Below, piece after piece: positions 45,501-57,327 of a stretch of 64,000 bases of DNA; the stretch's first letter is position 1, and each line of letters starts with the position of its first letter. Both the position numbers and the translations under genes were made by a program. The DNA comes from Eutrigla gurnardus (taxonomy: Eukaryota; Chordata; Actinopteri; Perciformes; Triglidae): NCBI GenBank assembly GCA_963514095.1, contig OY741275.1, forward strand, positions 28,022,148-28,086,147, given 5' to 3'. The notes beneath the pieces were generated by a model, which saw nothing but the letters and a program-made list of their open reading frames with translations, was not told the origin of the DNA and searched no databases.

Positions 45501-48500
45501 AGATATAACAAAACTGTAATTTCAAGAAGTCGTACTTTAAGAAATTAGGCATATTATGAAATATATTAATATATTATGAAAAAGTTGTAATTCGATGAAA
45601 AGAATACTGCATTCAAATGTATTTGTATTATGAAACAGACTTCTACAAAGAACAGTTCTGTTTGAGATAAAGGGGGTTTGAATGAAAAAGAATGATTAGA
45701 ATGATCATCATGAACAGAAGGTTGAAATATTCAAGGTGCAGGTCCGGAGCGCTTGGACTACGTGGAGGACCACCAGGATCTATACACCAGCTCAGAAACC
45801 TTCGACGTTGAAGTCTTCTCCATCCCGTCTGAAGGTCTGTTCATGGCTGCAGCCAACAGGTACTGAACCAGGGATGGACCAGGAAGTCCTGCTTTGTTAG
45901 GTCTGTCTGCAAGACCACAAGATAACTACTGTTAAAACACTGGTTTTCTGAATGGAGTCTGGTTGATGGTGCTAGGCTACGCTAACATTGTAGCTGCTCC
46001 ATCAACACTCCAAATAAGGTCATCTAGACATAAATACAGCAGAGACCTTGTTGTTTGGACCACAGACAGTCTCTGCTTCCTCCACATAGTCTGGTCTGGT
46101 CTCTGGACTAATGTGGTCTACTATCTAGACCTCAGGGGGACCACAGACAGTCTCTGGTTCCTCCACATAGTCTGGTCTCTGGACTAATGTGAGCTACTAT
46201 CTAGACCTCTGGGGTACCATAGACAGTCTCTGGTTCCTCCACATAGTCTGGTCTCTGGACTAATGTGAGCTACTATCTAGACCTCTGGGGGACCACAGAC
46301 AGTCTCTGGTTCTGGTCTGGTCTCTGGACTAATGTGAGCTACTATCTAGACCTCTGGGGGACCAGACAGTCTCTGGTTTCTTCACATAGTCTGGTCTGGT
46401 CTCTGGACTAATGTGAGGTTCTGTTCTAGACCTCTGGGGGACCACAGACAGTCTCTGGTTCCTCCACATAGTCTGGTCTGGTCTCTGGACTCATGTGGGC
46501 TACTATCTAGACCTCTAGGGGACCACAGACAGTCTCTGGTTCCTCCACATAGTCTGGTCTGGTCTCTGGACTAATGTGAGCTACTATCTAGACCTCTGGG
46601 GGACCACTGACAGTCTCTGGTTTCTTCACATAGTCTGGTCTGGTCTCTGGACTAATGTGAGTTACTATCGTAGACCTCTGGTTTCTCCATGTAATCAGGT
46701 TTGTGAATACAACAGGTAATAGGTAATTCTATCGGAATACATTTTAACCATCCCAACCCTGGTCCTGGTCCTGCAGGGACTCCCGTCCTGGTTCCGGACT
46801 CTATAAATGGAGGAATGGTTCGTTCCAGCTCCACCAGAACATCAGCACTCAAGAGGCTCGAAGCTGGAAACACTTCACCATCGACGGCAAGGTGAGAAGG
46901 TGATGTTGGTCTTCAGACCAGGTGGTTCACGTCTCCGTCCCCCTTTCCAGCCTGTTGAGTGTTGAACCTTTAAGAACCTACACCTGGCGGTGTGACAGGG
47001 TTTCCCTTAAAAGAGGGCCACACTGGGTCCCCTTCTGGTTTCATTTCATAATAACCGTGATGTTTAAGCAGATCCATCATCGTGTTTCTTCTCCTCAGGT
47101 TTTCCTGGTCGTGGCGAACTCCAGGGAGGTGGAGCCTGAGCTTTCAGTCATCTACCAGTGGAATCAGCGGCGGCGGCGTTTCCTCCGCCACCAGACTGTG
47201 GAGACGCACGCCGCTCTGGACTGGGAGGCCTTTCAGATCCACAACCACAGCTTCCTGGTGGTGGCCAATCACAGACGAGGTAAGCAAAGGCTTCAAGACT
47301 CAGAACCCAGATCTCAGGGTCCAGGACTCACGGACCAGGTATCAGAGTCCAGCTTTCAGACCAGGGTTCAGGTCTCAGGGTCTAGGTCTCAATGTCCAGG
47401 TCTCAGGGTCCAGGTCTCAGAGTCCAGGTCTCTGGGTCAAGATTTCAGGGTCCAGATCACAGAGTCCATGTCCAGGAAAGTACTTCAATACTTAGTAGTT
47501 GTACTTACAGTAGTTGTAGATAACATATAAATGCAGTTAAAGTAGTTGTAGTAAAAGTATTGATGGTGCAGTAAAATGTTGAACTATTATGTCTGCTACT
47601 ATGCTACGGATCAATATGCTTGCTCCAGTAATGTGTTACTTACATGTTTTTATTGTCTTCTATAAGATCTTCAGATGTCCTGGGAGGACCACGTATCTCC
47701 TGTTTTCAGCTGATCATTTTGGAAGAGTTTATTTAGGAGAAACGTCCACAAGTTTCAACATATATACAGTATTTGATTAAATGTAGAAAATGACTTGTGG
47801 AGTTCCCCAAGACTCTATCCTGGGGCCTCTTGTGTTCCCACTATCGCAGATTAAACAACAAAATGTCTTCTCTTTGACAGACAACTACAGGTTTATGTAA
47901 TCACTGAGGTGCATCCAACAAATCAATGACATGTAATAGGATCAAAAGCTCCAGAACAGCAACTTAAGGGTCGTAGAAGGAAGACTCTTCCTGTTCAGTG
48001 AAGGAGATACGTGGTTTTCACCCGACACCCTGTGAGCTCTGTGAAGAGTTCAGAGAGTTCAGAGCTCGTATCTCCTCGTCTGTCTGCGTTTTATAGAACC
48101 ATCAACATCAAACACACCTCCACCTGCACATTCATGTGGTGTGTGTTTGTGTGTGTGTCTGTGTGTGTCTGTATGTGTGTGTGTGTGTCCTGTGAAGATA
48201 AAACACTCATTGATCTGAACTGAAAAGGAGGAAAGATTGTTTATGATCCGGCCCTCTGAACGAAAGAAAGGCAGAAAGGAAGCTGGTGCAGGTGTAGCTG
48301 TGGTTCACAGTTTAAAGGGACAGTCCAACATAACTTCTCCAGTTAGATATTACTGTTGGCTACACCAAACAAATAATAATAATAATAACATTGACAGGCT
48401 GCTGATTGAAAAGTGTCTCTGTGTCCTCAGCCAGAGACTCCAACCACAACATCCACAGTGTGATCTACAGGTGGAACCCAAACACAGAGGTACCACTGTC

Positions 48501-50482
48501 CGATCCTCTCCTGTCCTGATCCATCCCCCATCTAGTCCTGTCCTCTCAAACACTGTCTGATCCTCTCTGGTCCTGATCCATCCCCCATCTAGTCCTGTCC
48601 TCTCTTCCATCCCTTCAGCTGTTTGAGGAGAACCAGACCCTGTCCACTTCCGGAGCGTATGACTGGGAGTTCTTCTCCGTTGGACCATACCACTTCCTGG
48701 TGGTGGCCAACACCTTCGACGGCCAGACGACCACCATCAGCTCCACCGTCTACGTCTGGCTGGACGGCTGCTTCCAGACCTTTCAGAGCATCCCGGTCAG
48801 TGTCTGTCATCTTTGTCATGTAGCAATGAAAGCAGCAGGTCTGGCTCCAGGACTCTCTGTGATGTCTAGATCACCATCCAAACAGGATGGAGGTGAGTGT
48901 CTACCTGTACAGGTGGAGGTGAGTCTCTACATGTACAGGTGGAGGTGAGTGTCTACCTGTACAGGTAGAGGTGAGTCTCTACATGTACAGGTGGAGGTGA
49001 GTCTCTACATGTACAGGTGGAGGTGAGTGTCTACCTGTACAGGTGGAGGTGAGTCTATCTGTACAGGTGGAGGTGAGTGTCTACCTGTACAGGTGGAGGT
49101 AAGTCTACCTGTACAGGTGGAGGTGAGTCTCTACATGTACAGGTGGAGGTGAGTGTCTACCTGTACAGGTGGAGGTGAGTCTATCTGTACAGGTGGAGGT
49201 GAGTCTCTACATGTACAGGTGGAGGTGAGTCTCTACATGTACAGGTGGAGGTGAGTGTCTACCTGTACAGGTGGAGGTGAGTCTATCTGTACAGGTGGAG
49301 GTGAGTCTCTACATGTACAGGTGGAGGTGAGTGTCTAAATGTACAGGTGGAGGTGAGTCTCTACATGTACAGGTGGAGGTGAGTGTCTACCTGTACAGGT
49401 GGAGGTGAGTGTCTACCTGTACAGGTGGAGGTGAGTCTATCTGTACAGGTGGAGGTGAGTCTCTACATGTACAGGTGGAGATGAGTGTCTAAATGTACAG
49501 GTGGAGGTGAGTCTCTACATGTACAGGTGGAGGTGAGTGTCTACCTGTACAGGTGGAGGTGAGTCTCTACATGTACAGGTGGAGGTGAGTCTCTACATGT
49601 ACAGGTGGAGGTGAGTGTCTACCTGTACAGGTGGAGGTGAGTCTCTACATGTGCAGGTGGAGGTAAGTCTACCTGTACAGGTGGAGGTGAGTCTCTACAT
49701 GTACAGGTGGAGGTAAGTCTACCTGTACAGGTGGAGGTGAGTCTCTACATGTACAGGTGGAGGTGAGAGTCTACCTGTACAGGTGGAGGTGAGTGTCTAC
49801 CTGTACAGGTGGAGGTGAGTCTATCTGTACAGGTGGAGGTGAGTCTCTACATGTACAGGTGGAGGTAAGTCTACCTGTACAGGTGGAGGTGAGTCTCTAC
49901 ATGTACAGGTGGAGGTGAGAGTCTACCTGTACAGGTGGAGGTGAGTGTCTACCTGTACAGGTGGAGGTGAGTTTATCTGTACAGGTGGAGGTGAGTCTCT
50001 ACATGTACAGGTGGAGGTGAGTGTCTACCTGTACAGGTGGAGGTGAGTCTATCTGTACAGGTGGAGGTGAGTGTCTACATGTACAGGTGGAGGTGAGAGT
50101 CTACCTGTACAGGTGGAGGTGAGTGTCTACATGTACAGGTGAATCTCTAGTCTAGTCCCAGCCTCCCCCTCTGGACTCGTGTCTGTGTGGCTGATGTTTG
50201 ACTCGGATGTTTTCCTGGTCTGACGTTGTCCTGGTCTGACGTGGTCCTGGTCTGTCTTTCTGTCTCTAAGACCAGTTTGTCTGTGAGACAGCTTCATGTT
50301 TCCTCCTCCTGTAATAAGCAGCAGGACGTCCTTCAGTAAAAAGCTAAACAGCAATAAAACTGAAAATATGATGAAAGCAGCTCTTTAAAAATCAGATTTA
50401 TGAAAATGTATTTTAATTTTTCTGCTCAGTTAGTTCATGAGGCTCCAAACTAAACCCTGCAATTAAAACCCAGGAACCAGAG

Positions 50483-50574
<92 letters not shown>

Positions 50575-53500
50575 CGGGGGTTTCCAGCAGCACTGTTAGG
50601 ACTCGTCCGTCAGGGCGGATCGTCTCACTGAAGACTTTTATTGTGAAACCACAGAAACATGTTAAAGCTTCATGAAAAGCAACTGAACCTTTAATTCCAC
50701 TGTGAGACCAGGAGACCACATGAAACTGTATGAATGGGTTTAACAGTCACTGATCTGCAGATCTCCTCCTCCTTCACATGCTGACAACAGAGGAGAACCC
50801 TGTTGGCGCCCTCTACAGGCTGCAGGAGTCATTACACACTGAGGATTATTCCATTAAAAAGGATCCAAAGAGAATTAAACGTTATCAATCAAGTTTAATA
50901 TTCAAACGTGGAACTGAAGGTACGTAAACCACCACAACAGGACCAGGACCACAAACCCCTAAACAAACAAGCCCCCAAACTAGATTTTGGACTCGTCCTT
51001 GACTTAGACTCAGACCCATTTGAACTCTGTCTTGACTCACCTGGTCTTGACTGAAATGTAAGTAATTTTGGTCTAGCTCTTGTTCTCAGACCTGACCCCC
51101 TTGGGTTTTTTCTTGATGCTTGATAAAACTCAATTGGTCCTGGTCCTAAGCTGATCTAGAGCCCATTTCGACTTGAGCTTAACTCAGTGTTGACCCTAAA
51201 TTTAGATTTGACCTTAGCCCCCATTAGACTTTGGTCTAGACCTGAACCTCCTTTGAACTAGATGTTGAGTCCATCTCAAGACTAATTTGAAGTCTACCTT
51301 TCCAGCCAGTCTGGCTCAGACTCAACTCCCGTTTGGACTCAGCCTGAGTTGTAAAGTTTTACATGCTGTTAGAGGATCTGACTCTTTATCCCGGTGTCTT
51401 CTGGGTAATTCTGTGATCCAAATAGACGATTAAACTGTGTTTCCTGTCACATGGTGTTGATCCGGTTCCCGGTTCATGGTCCTACTTTGGTTGCTCCTCT
51501 CTGCAGACGGTGGGAGCGACGGACTGGGAGACCTTTCAGATCGATGGCAGGTTCTTCCTCGCTGTCGCCAACAGTCAGAAGGTCTCGGAGCGTGGTCCGA
51601 ATCTCTACAGCATCAACTCCACTGTGTACGAACTCAACACCCTCACCAGGACCTTCATCCGCTTCCAGGACATCCTGACACACAGGTGAGATCCATAGAG
51701 GGGGGTCCGTTACAAGGGGGACCGTAGATTATTTTACTCATTTAATGATCTGCCTCTCGTTCTTCGACAAGCATGAACATGTGACTTGCCGGTGGTAGAC
51801 CGGTAGACTGGTAGACTGGCGGCCGGCGGTCCGGAGGATGATGACATGTAGATGATTGAGAACAGAGAAAAAGTAACACAAAGCCTTGAAAGTGTCCTCT
51901 AAAGAGACTGATGTGGTGGTGGTGGTGGTGGTGGTCTGCAGCGCTGTAGACTGGGAGTTCTTCACCATCGGAACAGACTACTTCCTGGTTGTGGCCAACT
52001 CTCATGACGGCAGCTCGTACTCACTGAACAGTGTCATCTACCGGTACAGACTTCCTGTTTCCTGCTATCTGTTGGTTTCTGTTGGTTTCTGTTGGTTTCT
52101 GTTGGTTTTTGTTGGTGTCTGTTGGTTTCTGTTGGTTTCTGTTGGTGTCTGTTGGTTTCTGTTGGTACTTTTATTGTGAAATAAAAGTATTCCTTCCCCG
52201 GACAATTGTATTATCGCACCCATAGCATCTATTTATCTGTAAATGTATATACTGTATTTATTCATTTATTCTTATACATAGCTTACTGCCCTTATTCTAT
52301 TTCTATTTTTTCTATTTCTATTTTTACTGTTTTTGTGTGTTGTACTTGAGAGCAAAGGTTAACCGGAGTCGAATTTCTTGTTTGTTATGCAAACCTGGCC
52401 CATAAAGTTGATTCTGATTCTGTTGGTGTCTGTTGGTTTTTGTAGGTGTCTGTTGGTGTCTGTTGGTTTCTGTTGGTTTTTGTTGGTGTCTGTTGGTTTC
52501 TGTTGGTTTCTGTTAGTGTCTGTTGGTTTTTGTTGTTTTTTGTTGGTTTCTGTTGGTTTCTGTTTGTGTCTGTTGGTTTCTGTTGGTTTCTGTAGGTTTC
52601 TGTTGGTGTCTGTTGGTTTCTGTTGGTTTCTGTTGGTTTCTGTTAGTGTCTGTTGGATTCTGTTTGTGTCTGTTGGTTTCTGTTGGTTTCTGTTAGTGTC
52701 TGTTGGTTTCTGTTGGTTTTTGTTGGTTTCTGTTGGTTTCTGTTTGTGTGTGTTGGTTTTTGTTGGATTATGTTTGTGTCTGTTGGTTTTTGTTGGATTC
52801 TGTTTGTGTCTGTTGGTTTCTGTTGGTGTCTGTTGGTTTCTGTTGGTTTCTGTTGGTGTCTGTTGGTTTCTGTTGGTACTTTTATTGTGAAATAAAAGTA
52901 CTCCTTCTCCGGACAATTGTATTATCCCACCCATAGCATCTATTTATCTGTAAATGTATATTTATTCATTTATTCTTATACATAGCTTACTGCCCTTATT
53001 CTATTTCTATTTTTTCTATTTCTATTTTTACTGTTTTTGTGTGTTGTACTTGAGAGCAAAGGTTAACCGGAGTCAAATTTCTTGTTTGTTATGCAAACCT
53101 GGCCCATAAAGTTGATTCTGATTCTGTTGGTGTCTGTTGGTTTTTGTAGGTGTCTGTTGGTGTCTGTTGGTTTCTGTTGGTTTTTGTTGGTGTCTGTTGG
53201 TTTCTGTTAGTGTCTGTTGGTTTTTGTTGGTTTCTGTTGGTTTCTGTTTGTGTGTGTTGGTTTTTGTTGGATTCTGTTTGTGTCTGTTGGTTTTTGTTGG
53301 TTTTTGTTGGTTTTTGTTGGTTTCTGTTTGTGTCTGTTGGTTTCTGTTGGTTTCTGTTGGTTTCTGTAGGTTTCTGTTGGTGTCTGTTGGTGTCTGTTGG
53401 TTTCTGTTAGTGTCTGTTGGATTCTGTTTGTGTCTGTTGGTTTCTGTTGGTTTCTGTTAGTGTCTGTTGGTTTCTGTTGGTTTTTGTTGGTTTCTGTTGG

Positions 53501-54257
53501 TTTCTGTTTGTGTGTGTTGGTTTTTGTTGGATTCTGTTTGTGTCTGTTGGTTTTTGTTGTTTTTTGTTGGTTTCTGTTGGTTTCTGTTTGTGTCTGTTGG
53601 TTTCTGTTGGTTTCTGTAGGTTTCTGTTGGTGTCTGTTGGTTTCTGTTGGTTTCTGTTAGTGTCTGTTGGATTCTGTTTGTGTCTGTTGGTTTCTGTTAG
53701 TGTCTGTTGGTTTCTGTTGGTTTTTGTTGGATTCTGTTTGTGTCTGTTGGTTTTTGTTGGATTCTGTTTGTGTCTGTTGGTTTTTGTTGGTTTCTGTTTG
53801 TGTGTGTTGGTTTTTGTTGGTGTCTGTTGGTTTCTGTTGGTTTCTGTTGGTTTTTGTTGGATTCTGTTTGTGTCTGTTGGTTTCTGTTGGTTTCTGTTAG
53901 TGTCTGTTGGTTTTTGTTGGTTTCTGTTGGTTTCTGTTGGTTTTTGTTGGTTTCTGTTGGTTTCTGTTTGTGTGTGTTGGTTTTTGTTGGATTCTGTTTG
54001 TGTCTGTTGGTTTTTGTTGGATTCTGTTTGTGTCTGTTGGTTTTTGTTGGTGTCTGTTGGTGCTGCCTTTGTGTTTCAGATAGTGATCTAATTTTGTGTT
54101 TAGGTGGCAGGGCTACGAAGGCTTTGTTCCGGTCCACAGTCTGCCAACGTTCGGCTGTAGAGACTGGGAGTACTTCAGCACTGACGAAGGTTCCTTCCTG
54201 GTCTACTCCAGCGCCACCTCCAGGCTCAGCAAGGTCTTCAAACTGAGGACCTACTGA
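39514..54257 (+). CDS. tspear: Thrombospondin-type laminin G domain and EAR repeat protein (complete, 15 exons)
   Basis: Secreted protein linked in human to deafness and ectodermal/tooth development. Exons: 39514-39598, 42891-42955, 43061-43222, 43309-43541, 43958-44048, 44224-44377, 45190-45321, 45742-45859, 46777-46891, 47099-47279, 48431-48489, 48619-48795, 51507-51685, 51942-52043 and 54104-54257. They join in one frame to 668 codons plus TGA, against 669 residues in human. Order: signal peptide, laminin-G/TSPN domain, seven EAR (beta-propeller) repeats. Diagnostic blocks include CDFFPAEFSLVITIKIPSL, ERLDYVEDHQ, TSGAYDWEFFSVGPY and CRDWEYFSTDEGSFLVYSSA. The first ATG of an in-frame pair is used; the second (39517) or third (39523) is equally possible. 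Confidence 0.97.
40285..42500. repeat. 8-bp-based minisatellite GGGTGACTGGGTGACGGGTT
   Basis: About 2.2 kb of 8-bp units (TGACTGGG, TGACGGGT, TGACGGGG and TGAAGGGG). They carry longer duplications, e.g. 40430-40620 is repeated at about 40670-40860. The minus strand has no stop in this motif, so a frame of 749 codons (HPVTQSPS-type octapeptides) runs through it. This is an array in tspear intron 1, not a gene. Confidence 0.96.
42891..44377 (+). CDS. tspear: tspear laminin-G/TSPN domain (exons 2-6)
   Basis: Exons 2-6 encode LLPLDLLAGALPRPG, RGLRLAGAVATELSFPAS, KIFSNCDFFPAEFSLVITIK, EYIFSVVEEGSDSMLLGLRV, DNRWHTVVLAITGLYATLTI, DCGLPLEL, TRGSRFFIGSRR and GLLRQLVLLPGSDAT. The paired Cys residues and the RWHTVVL strand are hallmarks of the thrombospondin N-terminal-like laminin G fold. 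Confidence 0.95.
43542..45189. other. tspear introns 4-6, mostly unique
   Basis: Apart from exons at 43958-44048 and 44224-44377, I see degenerate CAGTTCAGTCTGGTT-like words (43560-43830), a (GT)n run at 44861-44886 and a short GTT/GTG run before 45189. No other feature is supported. Confidence 0.6.
45190..54257 (+). CDS. tspear: tspear EAR repeats (exons 7-15)
   Basis: Exon 7 finishes the linker (LGNPPPCSGPEQGQLWFNAQ). Exons 8-15 encode seven EAR repeats, each with a D/RW(E/K)xF-x(4)-G/H...FLxVAN core. The cores are GLFMAAANR, SWKHFTIDGKVFLVVANS, DWEAFQIHNHSFLVVANH, DWEFFSVGPYHFLVVANT, DWETFQIDGRFFLAVANS, DWEFFTIGTDYFLVVANS and DWEYFSTDEGSFLVYSSA. EAR repeats are predicted to form a seven-bladed beta-propeller that binds partners outside the cell. 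Confidence 0.96.
46050..46690. repeat. Minisatellite family copy 1 (tspear intron 8)
   Basis: A leader (about 45950-46060: AATGGAGTCTGGTTGATGGT, GCTAGGCTACGCTAACATTG) precedes about eight units of 60-80 bp. Units contain GGACCACAGACAGTCTCTGG, TTCCTCCACATAGTCTGGTC and CTGGACTAATGTGAGCTAC. The same leader and units occur at 63060-63800. Confidence 0.94.
47280..48430. other. tspear intron 10
   Basis: The first 190 bp hold degenerate TCAGGGTCCAGGTCTCAG units. The rest is unique, with a short (GT)n run at 48138-48188 and an AAT run near 48373-48387. Confidence 0.65.
48890..50145 (+). repeat. Minisatellite GTACAGGTGGAGGTGAGTCT (donor-like)
   Basis: About 1.25 kb of 22-30-bp units: ACAGGTGGAGGTGAGT followed by CTCTACATGT, GTCTACCTGT or CTATCTGT. 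Every unit contains GAGGTGAGT, a consensus 5' splice site. It lies in tspear intron 12, about 100 bp after the true donor. Confidence 0.95.
50484..50574. repeat. (GT)n microsatellite
   Basis: About 90 bp of pure TG dinucleotide repeat in tspear intron 12. The rest of the intron to 51506 is unique, with degenerate GACTTAGACTCAGACC-like words around 50995-51340. Confidence 0.95.
52064..54062. repeat. Minisatellite GTTGGTTTCTGTTGGTGTCT with two embedded LINE tails
   Basis: About 1.5 kb of 10-bp units (TTTCTGTTGG, TGTCTGTTGG, TTTTTGTTGG and TTTCTGTTTG) fill tspear intron 14. Two nearly identical segments of about 240 bp interrupt it (52163-52424 and 52875-53125). Both hold CATAGCATCTATTTATCTGT and end GTTGATTCTGATTCTG, an L2-like LINE 3' tail. 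The second copy shows the tail was duplicated together with flanking array. Confidence 0.93.
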
Positions 54258-55495
54258 ATGAAACTCCCTCCTGCAGCATCACATTTCAGCCTCTGTAAGA
54301 GCGTTGACTCTGCTGCAGGACTCCAGGCGGACCCTGTCCAGGAGGACCCCTGTCCAGGCGGACCCCTGTCCAGGCAGACCCTGTCCAGGTGGACCCTCAA
54401 TCCTCTTCACTGAATCTGCTGATTGATATTTGTAACGATTCCTATGAATGCAGCTTTGGACTCAGGACTACTTTTCAACCTCAACATGTTAGACCTGGTC
54501 CATGGAAACAACAAGGAACTGAAGAAGTTCTTGTTAGCGAGATTGCTAGCTAAGATGCTAAGTGAACACTGACTTCAGTCTTATTGGAGAGACAGCTTGT
54601 TATTGGTTGACGGGTCAATTGAAAGCTCATCAAAGTTGAACTAAAGAAACTTAATTCAAAGTTCAATTTGTCAGATCTGCAGATCAATGAATCATTTTAC
54701 ACATTTCATACATGTTATGTTCTTAACATGTAATGTTCTGTAATTAACTAATATTTGATATTTGATGATGTTTCTGATAATATATCTGATATGTTGTAAA
54801 GGAGGATTCGTCATGTGAGCAGCAGCGTCTAATATGACTGTATGACGCTGTGATTTGTTTATATAAGTAACAATAGATGATGACCTGCAGGTGTCTTTTA
54901 AACTATGCCGTAGGTCAAAACAGTCCTTCATTTGATGTCTTTTATAGTCATCAATAATGTATTATTGCTCATGATTAACGACTCTTAAGCTGAGACAGAA
55001 TTTATAAATCTGAATATTGCAGTTTTATCCAACTTTAGTATTTCATGTTAATTCTTTTCATTATCTGATGTCTCTGAATCTGAATTTCTTCCCAGTTTTC
55101 TATGATTTCACCTTGTTTGTATAATTCTTACATCAACACATGAATAATCAAATATAATTTCTTATTATTATTGCTGCTGTAGATATTCAAGATATAACAT
55201 CACTGTGATATATTATATCACAGTGATGTTATATCTTAGTTGTAATTTGTCAGATTTGATCATCCCTGTGATTGATCATGTCATCACTTCCTCCACACCT
55301 GATAATACACACATATAAATAGATGTGTTTTCACTTACAGGAAGAAAACAAAACATTGTACATTGCTTAGTGTAATAAATAATATGAAAAGAATACATAA
55401 AAGTGTGATAAGTTTTAGAAAAAGTCACAATGACTGACAGCATCCAGTAGAAATTAGAAATATACTAGAAAATTCCCCCGCCGGGAAATTTTGAA
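54258..55495. other. tspear 3' untranslated/downstream region
   Basis: AT-rich, mostly unique sequence. Short CCTGTCCAGGCGGACCC repeats occur at about 54325-54400. A perfect inverted repeat lies at 55190-55236. AATAAAT words near 55373-55380 may serve as poly(A) signals. No further coding signal. Confidence 0.6.
55190..55236. repeat. Perfect 21-22-bp inverted repeat (hairpin)
   Basis: AGATATAACATCACTGTGAT(A) at 55190-55210 pairs perfectly with TATCACAGTGATGTTATATC(T) at 55216-55236 around a TATTA loop. It lies about 0.95 kb downstream of the tspear stop. Confidence 0.9.
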
Positions 55496-57080
55496 AGGGC
55501 CACGGGGGCTACTGCCGGAGTGTATATACATTACGATGAGATTCTTCGAGATTTCAAACGAGACGGAGTTGTTTTAGAGGCAAGTACAGAGACTGCTTGC
55601 TGACTGAGCTGTCAGAGTAGTCCGTTTTGAGTATTGTGATGTACTTCAAAAACTGTCCACCAATCAGAGCACACCACTCGTGTCTCCATTTTAAAGTTTA
55701 AATGGAGTTTCTAGGTGAAAGTATGCCCGAGCAGAAGACGTTTGACTAAAAAACTACATTTCCCACTACTAAATGTAGTTTTTAGTACATTCCTGTCCAC
55801 CAATCAGAGCACACCACTCGTGTCTCCATTTTAAAGTTTAAATGGAGTTTCTAGGTGTAAGTATGACTGAGCAGAAGACGTTTGACTAAAAAAACTACAT
55901 TTCCCACTGACTGCTCCTTCCTGTCCACCAATCAGAGCCCACCACTCGTGTCTCCATTTTAAAGTTTAAATGGAGTTTCTAGGTGAAAGTATGACTGAGC
56001 AGAAGACGTTTGACAAAAAAAAACTACATTTCCCACTGACTGCTCCTTCCTGTCCACCAATCAGAGCACACCACTCGTGTCTCCATTTTAAAGTTTAAAT
56101 GGAGTTTCTAGGTGAAAGTATGCCCGAGCTGAAGGCGTTTGACTAAAAAAACTACATTTCCCACTACTAAATGTAGTTTTTAGTACATTCCTGTCCACCA
56201 ATCAGAGCACACCACTTGTGTCTCCATTTTAAAGTTTAAATGGAGTTTCTAGGTGAAAGTATGCCCGAGCTGAAGGCGTTTGACTAAAAAAACTACATTT
56301 CCCACTACTAAATGTAGTTTTTAGTACATTCCTGTCCACCAATCAGAGAACACCTGCTGTCACTTCTCAAGATCAAACCCACAGAGTGCCGTCACCGTAG
56401 CAACGGCCCTGAGCGCGTGTGTATGAATGCCTTCAAGCCTCTCTCTATCGCTCCATTTTGGAATACTACTAGGTACTTTGTCACCGAGCTCAGCTGTCAC
56501 TCAAGTACTACCGAGTTCTACCGAGTTCTACCGAGTTTAAGTACTACTAAGACTCAAGTACTGAGAACTACTAGGTACTATGTATTGTTTGAAAAACTAC
56601 AACTCTGCCAATCAGAGCGCACCTGCTATCACTTCTGAGTGAGACGGAGACAGATAGACTCCATTTTAAAGTTTAAATGTAGTTTCTAGGTGAAAGTATG
56701 GCTGAGTTGACGGTGGACTACATTTCCCACGGACTGCTCCTTCCTGTCCACCAATCAGAGCACACCTGCTGTCAGTTATGAAGATCAGAGCCCCACAGTG
56801 CTGTCACCATAGCAACGGCCCTTGGTGCGTGTGTAACAGGGCGTACCCACCAAACGCGATGAAACTTCATCGCGCGACAAGATTACGGTGCGTACCCACC
56901 AAACGCGATGAACGCGATTGAAACGCGCGACAAATGAAATCGCGTCGCTCTAGACGCTCCAGTTTTGACGCTGGTCCAATATGCCAAAAAACGCCTCATC
57001 GCGGCATCGCGTCATCGCGTCGCGCGACGAGCTCGCCCAAACAACAACATTTCTTCCGCCATTTCATTCTCTCGTCGATC

Positions 57081-57327
57081 ATGGCTGAGATAACCACCAT
57101 CGCTGCACTGTATCTACTCTGGAAAAGTTCCCAGCTTCGTCTGCGGGCTAGGCGCCGACGTCGGTTCTGGGTGCATGCTACCCTACGGAGGCGGCGTGAG
57201 CTCGGCGAGTTCCACCGTCTCCTGCAGGAGCTGCGCCTGGACGACGGCCGGTTCCAGCGGTACTTCAGGCTGACTGTTGCCCAGTTTGAAGACCTGCTAA
57301 CCAGGGTACAGGACCGGGAGGTTTAGC
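57081..57327 (+). pseudogene. Truncated Harbinger (HARBI1-like) transposase, N-terminal exon
   Basis: Encodes MAEITTIAALYLLWKSSQLR, then RRELGEFHRLLQELRLDDGR and FQRYFRLTVAQFEDLLTRV. These match the N-terminal region of PIF/Harbinger transposases (RRELGEFH...LVQELRLDD...FQRYFRL). After LLTRV the sequence departs into unrelated residues and a stop, marking an internal deletion. The DDE catalytic part is absent. Confidence 0.85.

Noticed and set aside
52359..54246. Long CWFLLVSVGFC-type and TNRNQQKPT-type frames
   Set aside because: Repeat translations of the 10-bp tspear intron array; only the last part (54104-54257) overlaps a real exon, in a different reading frame choice.
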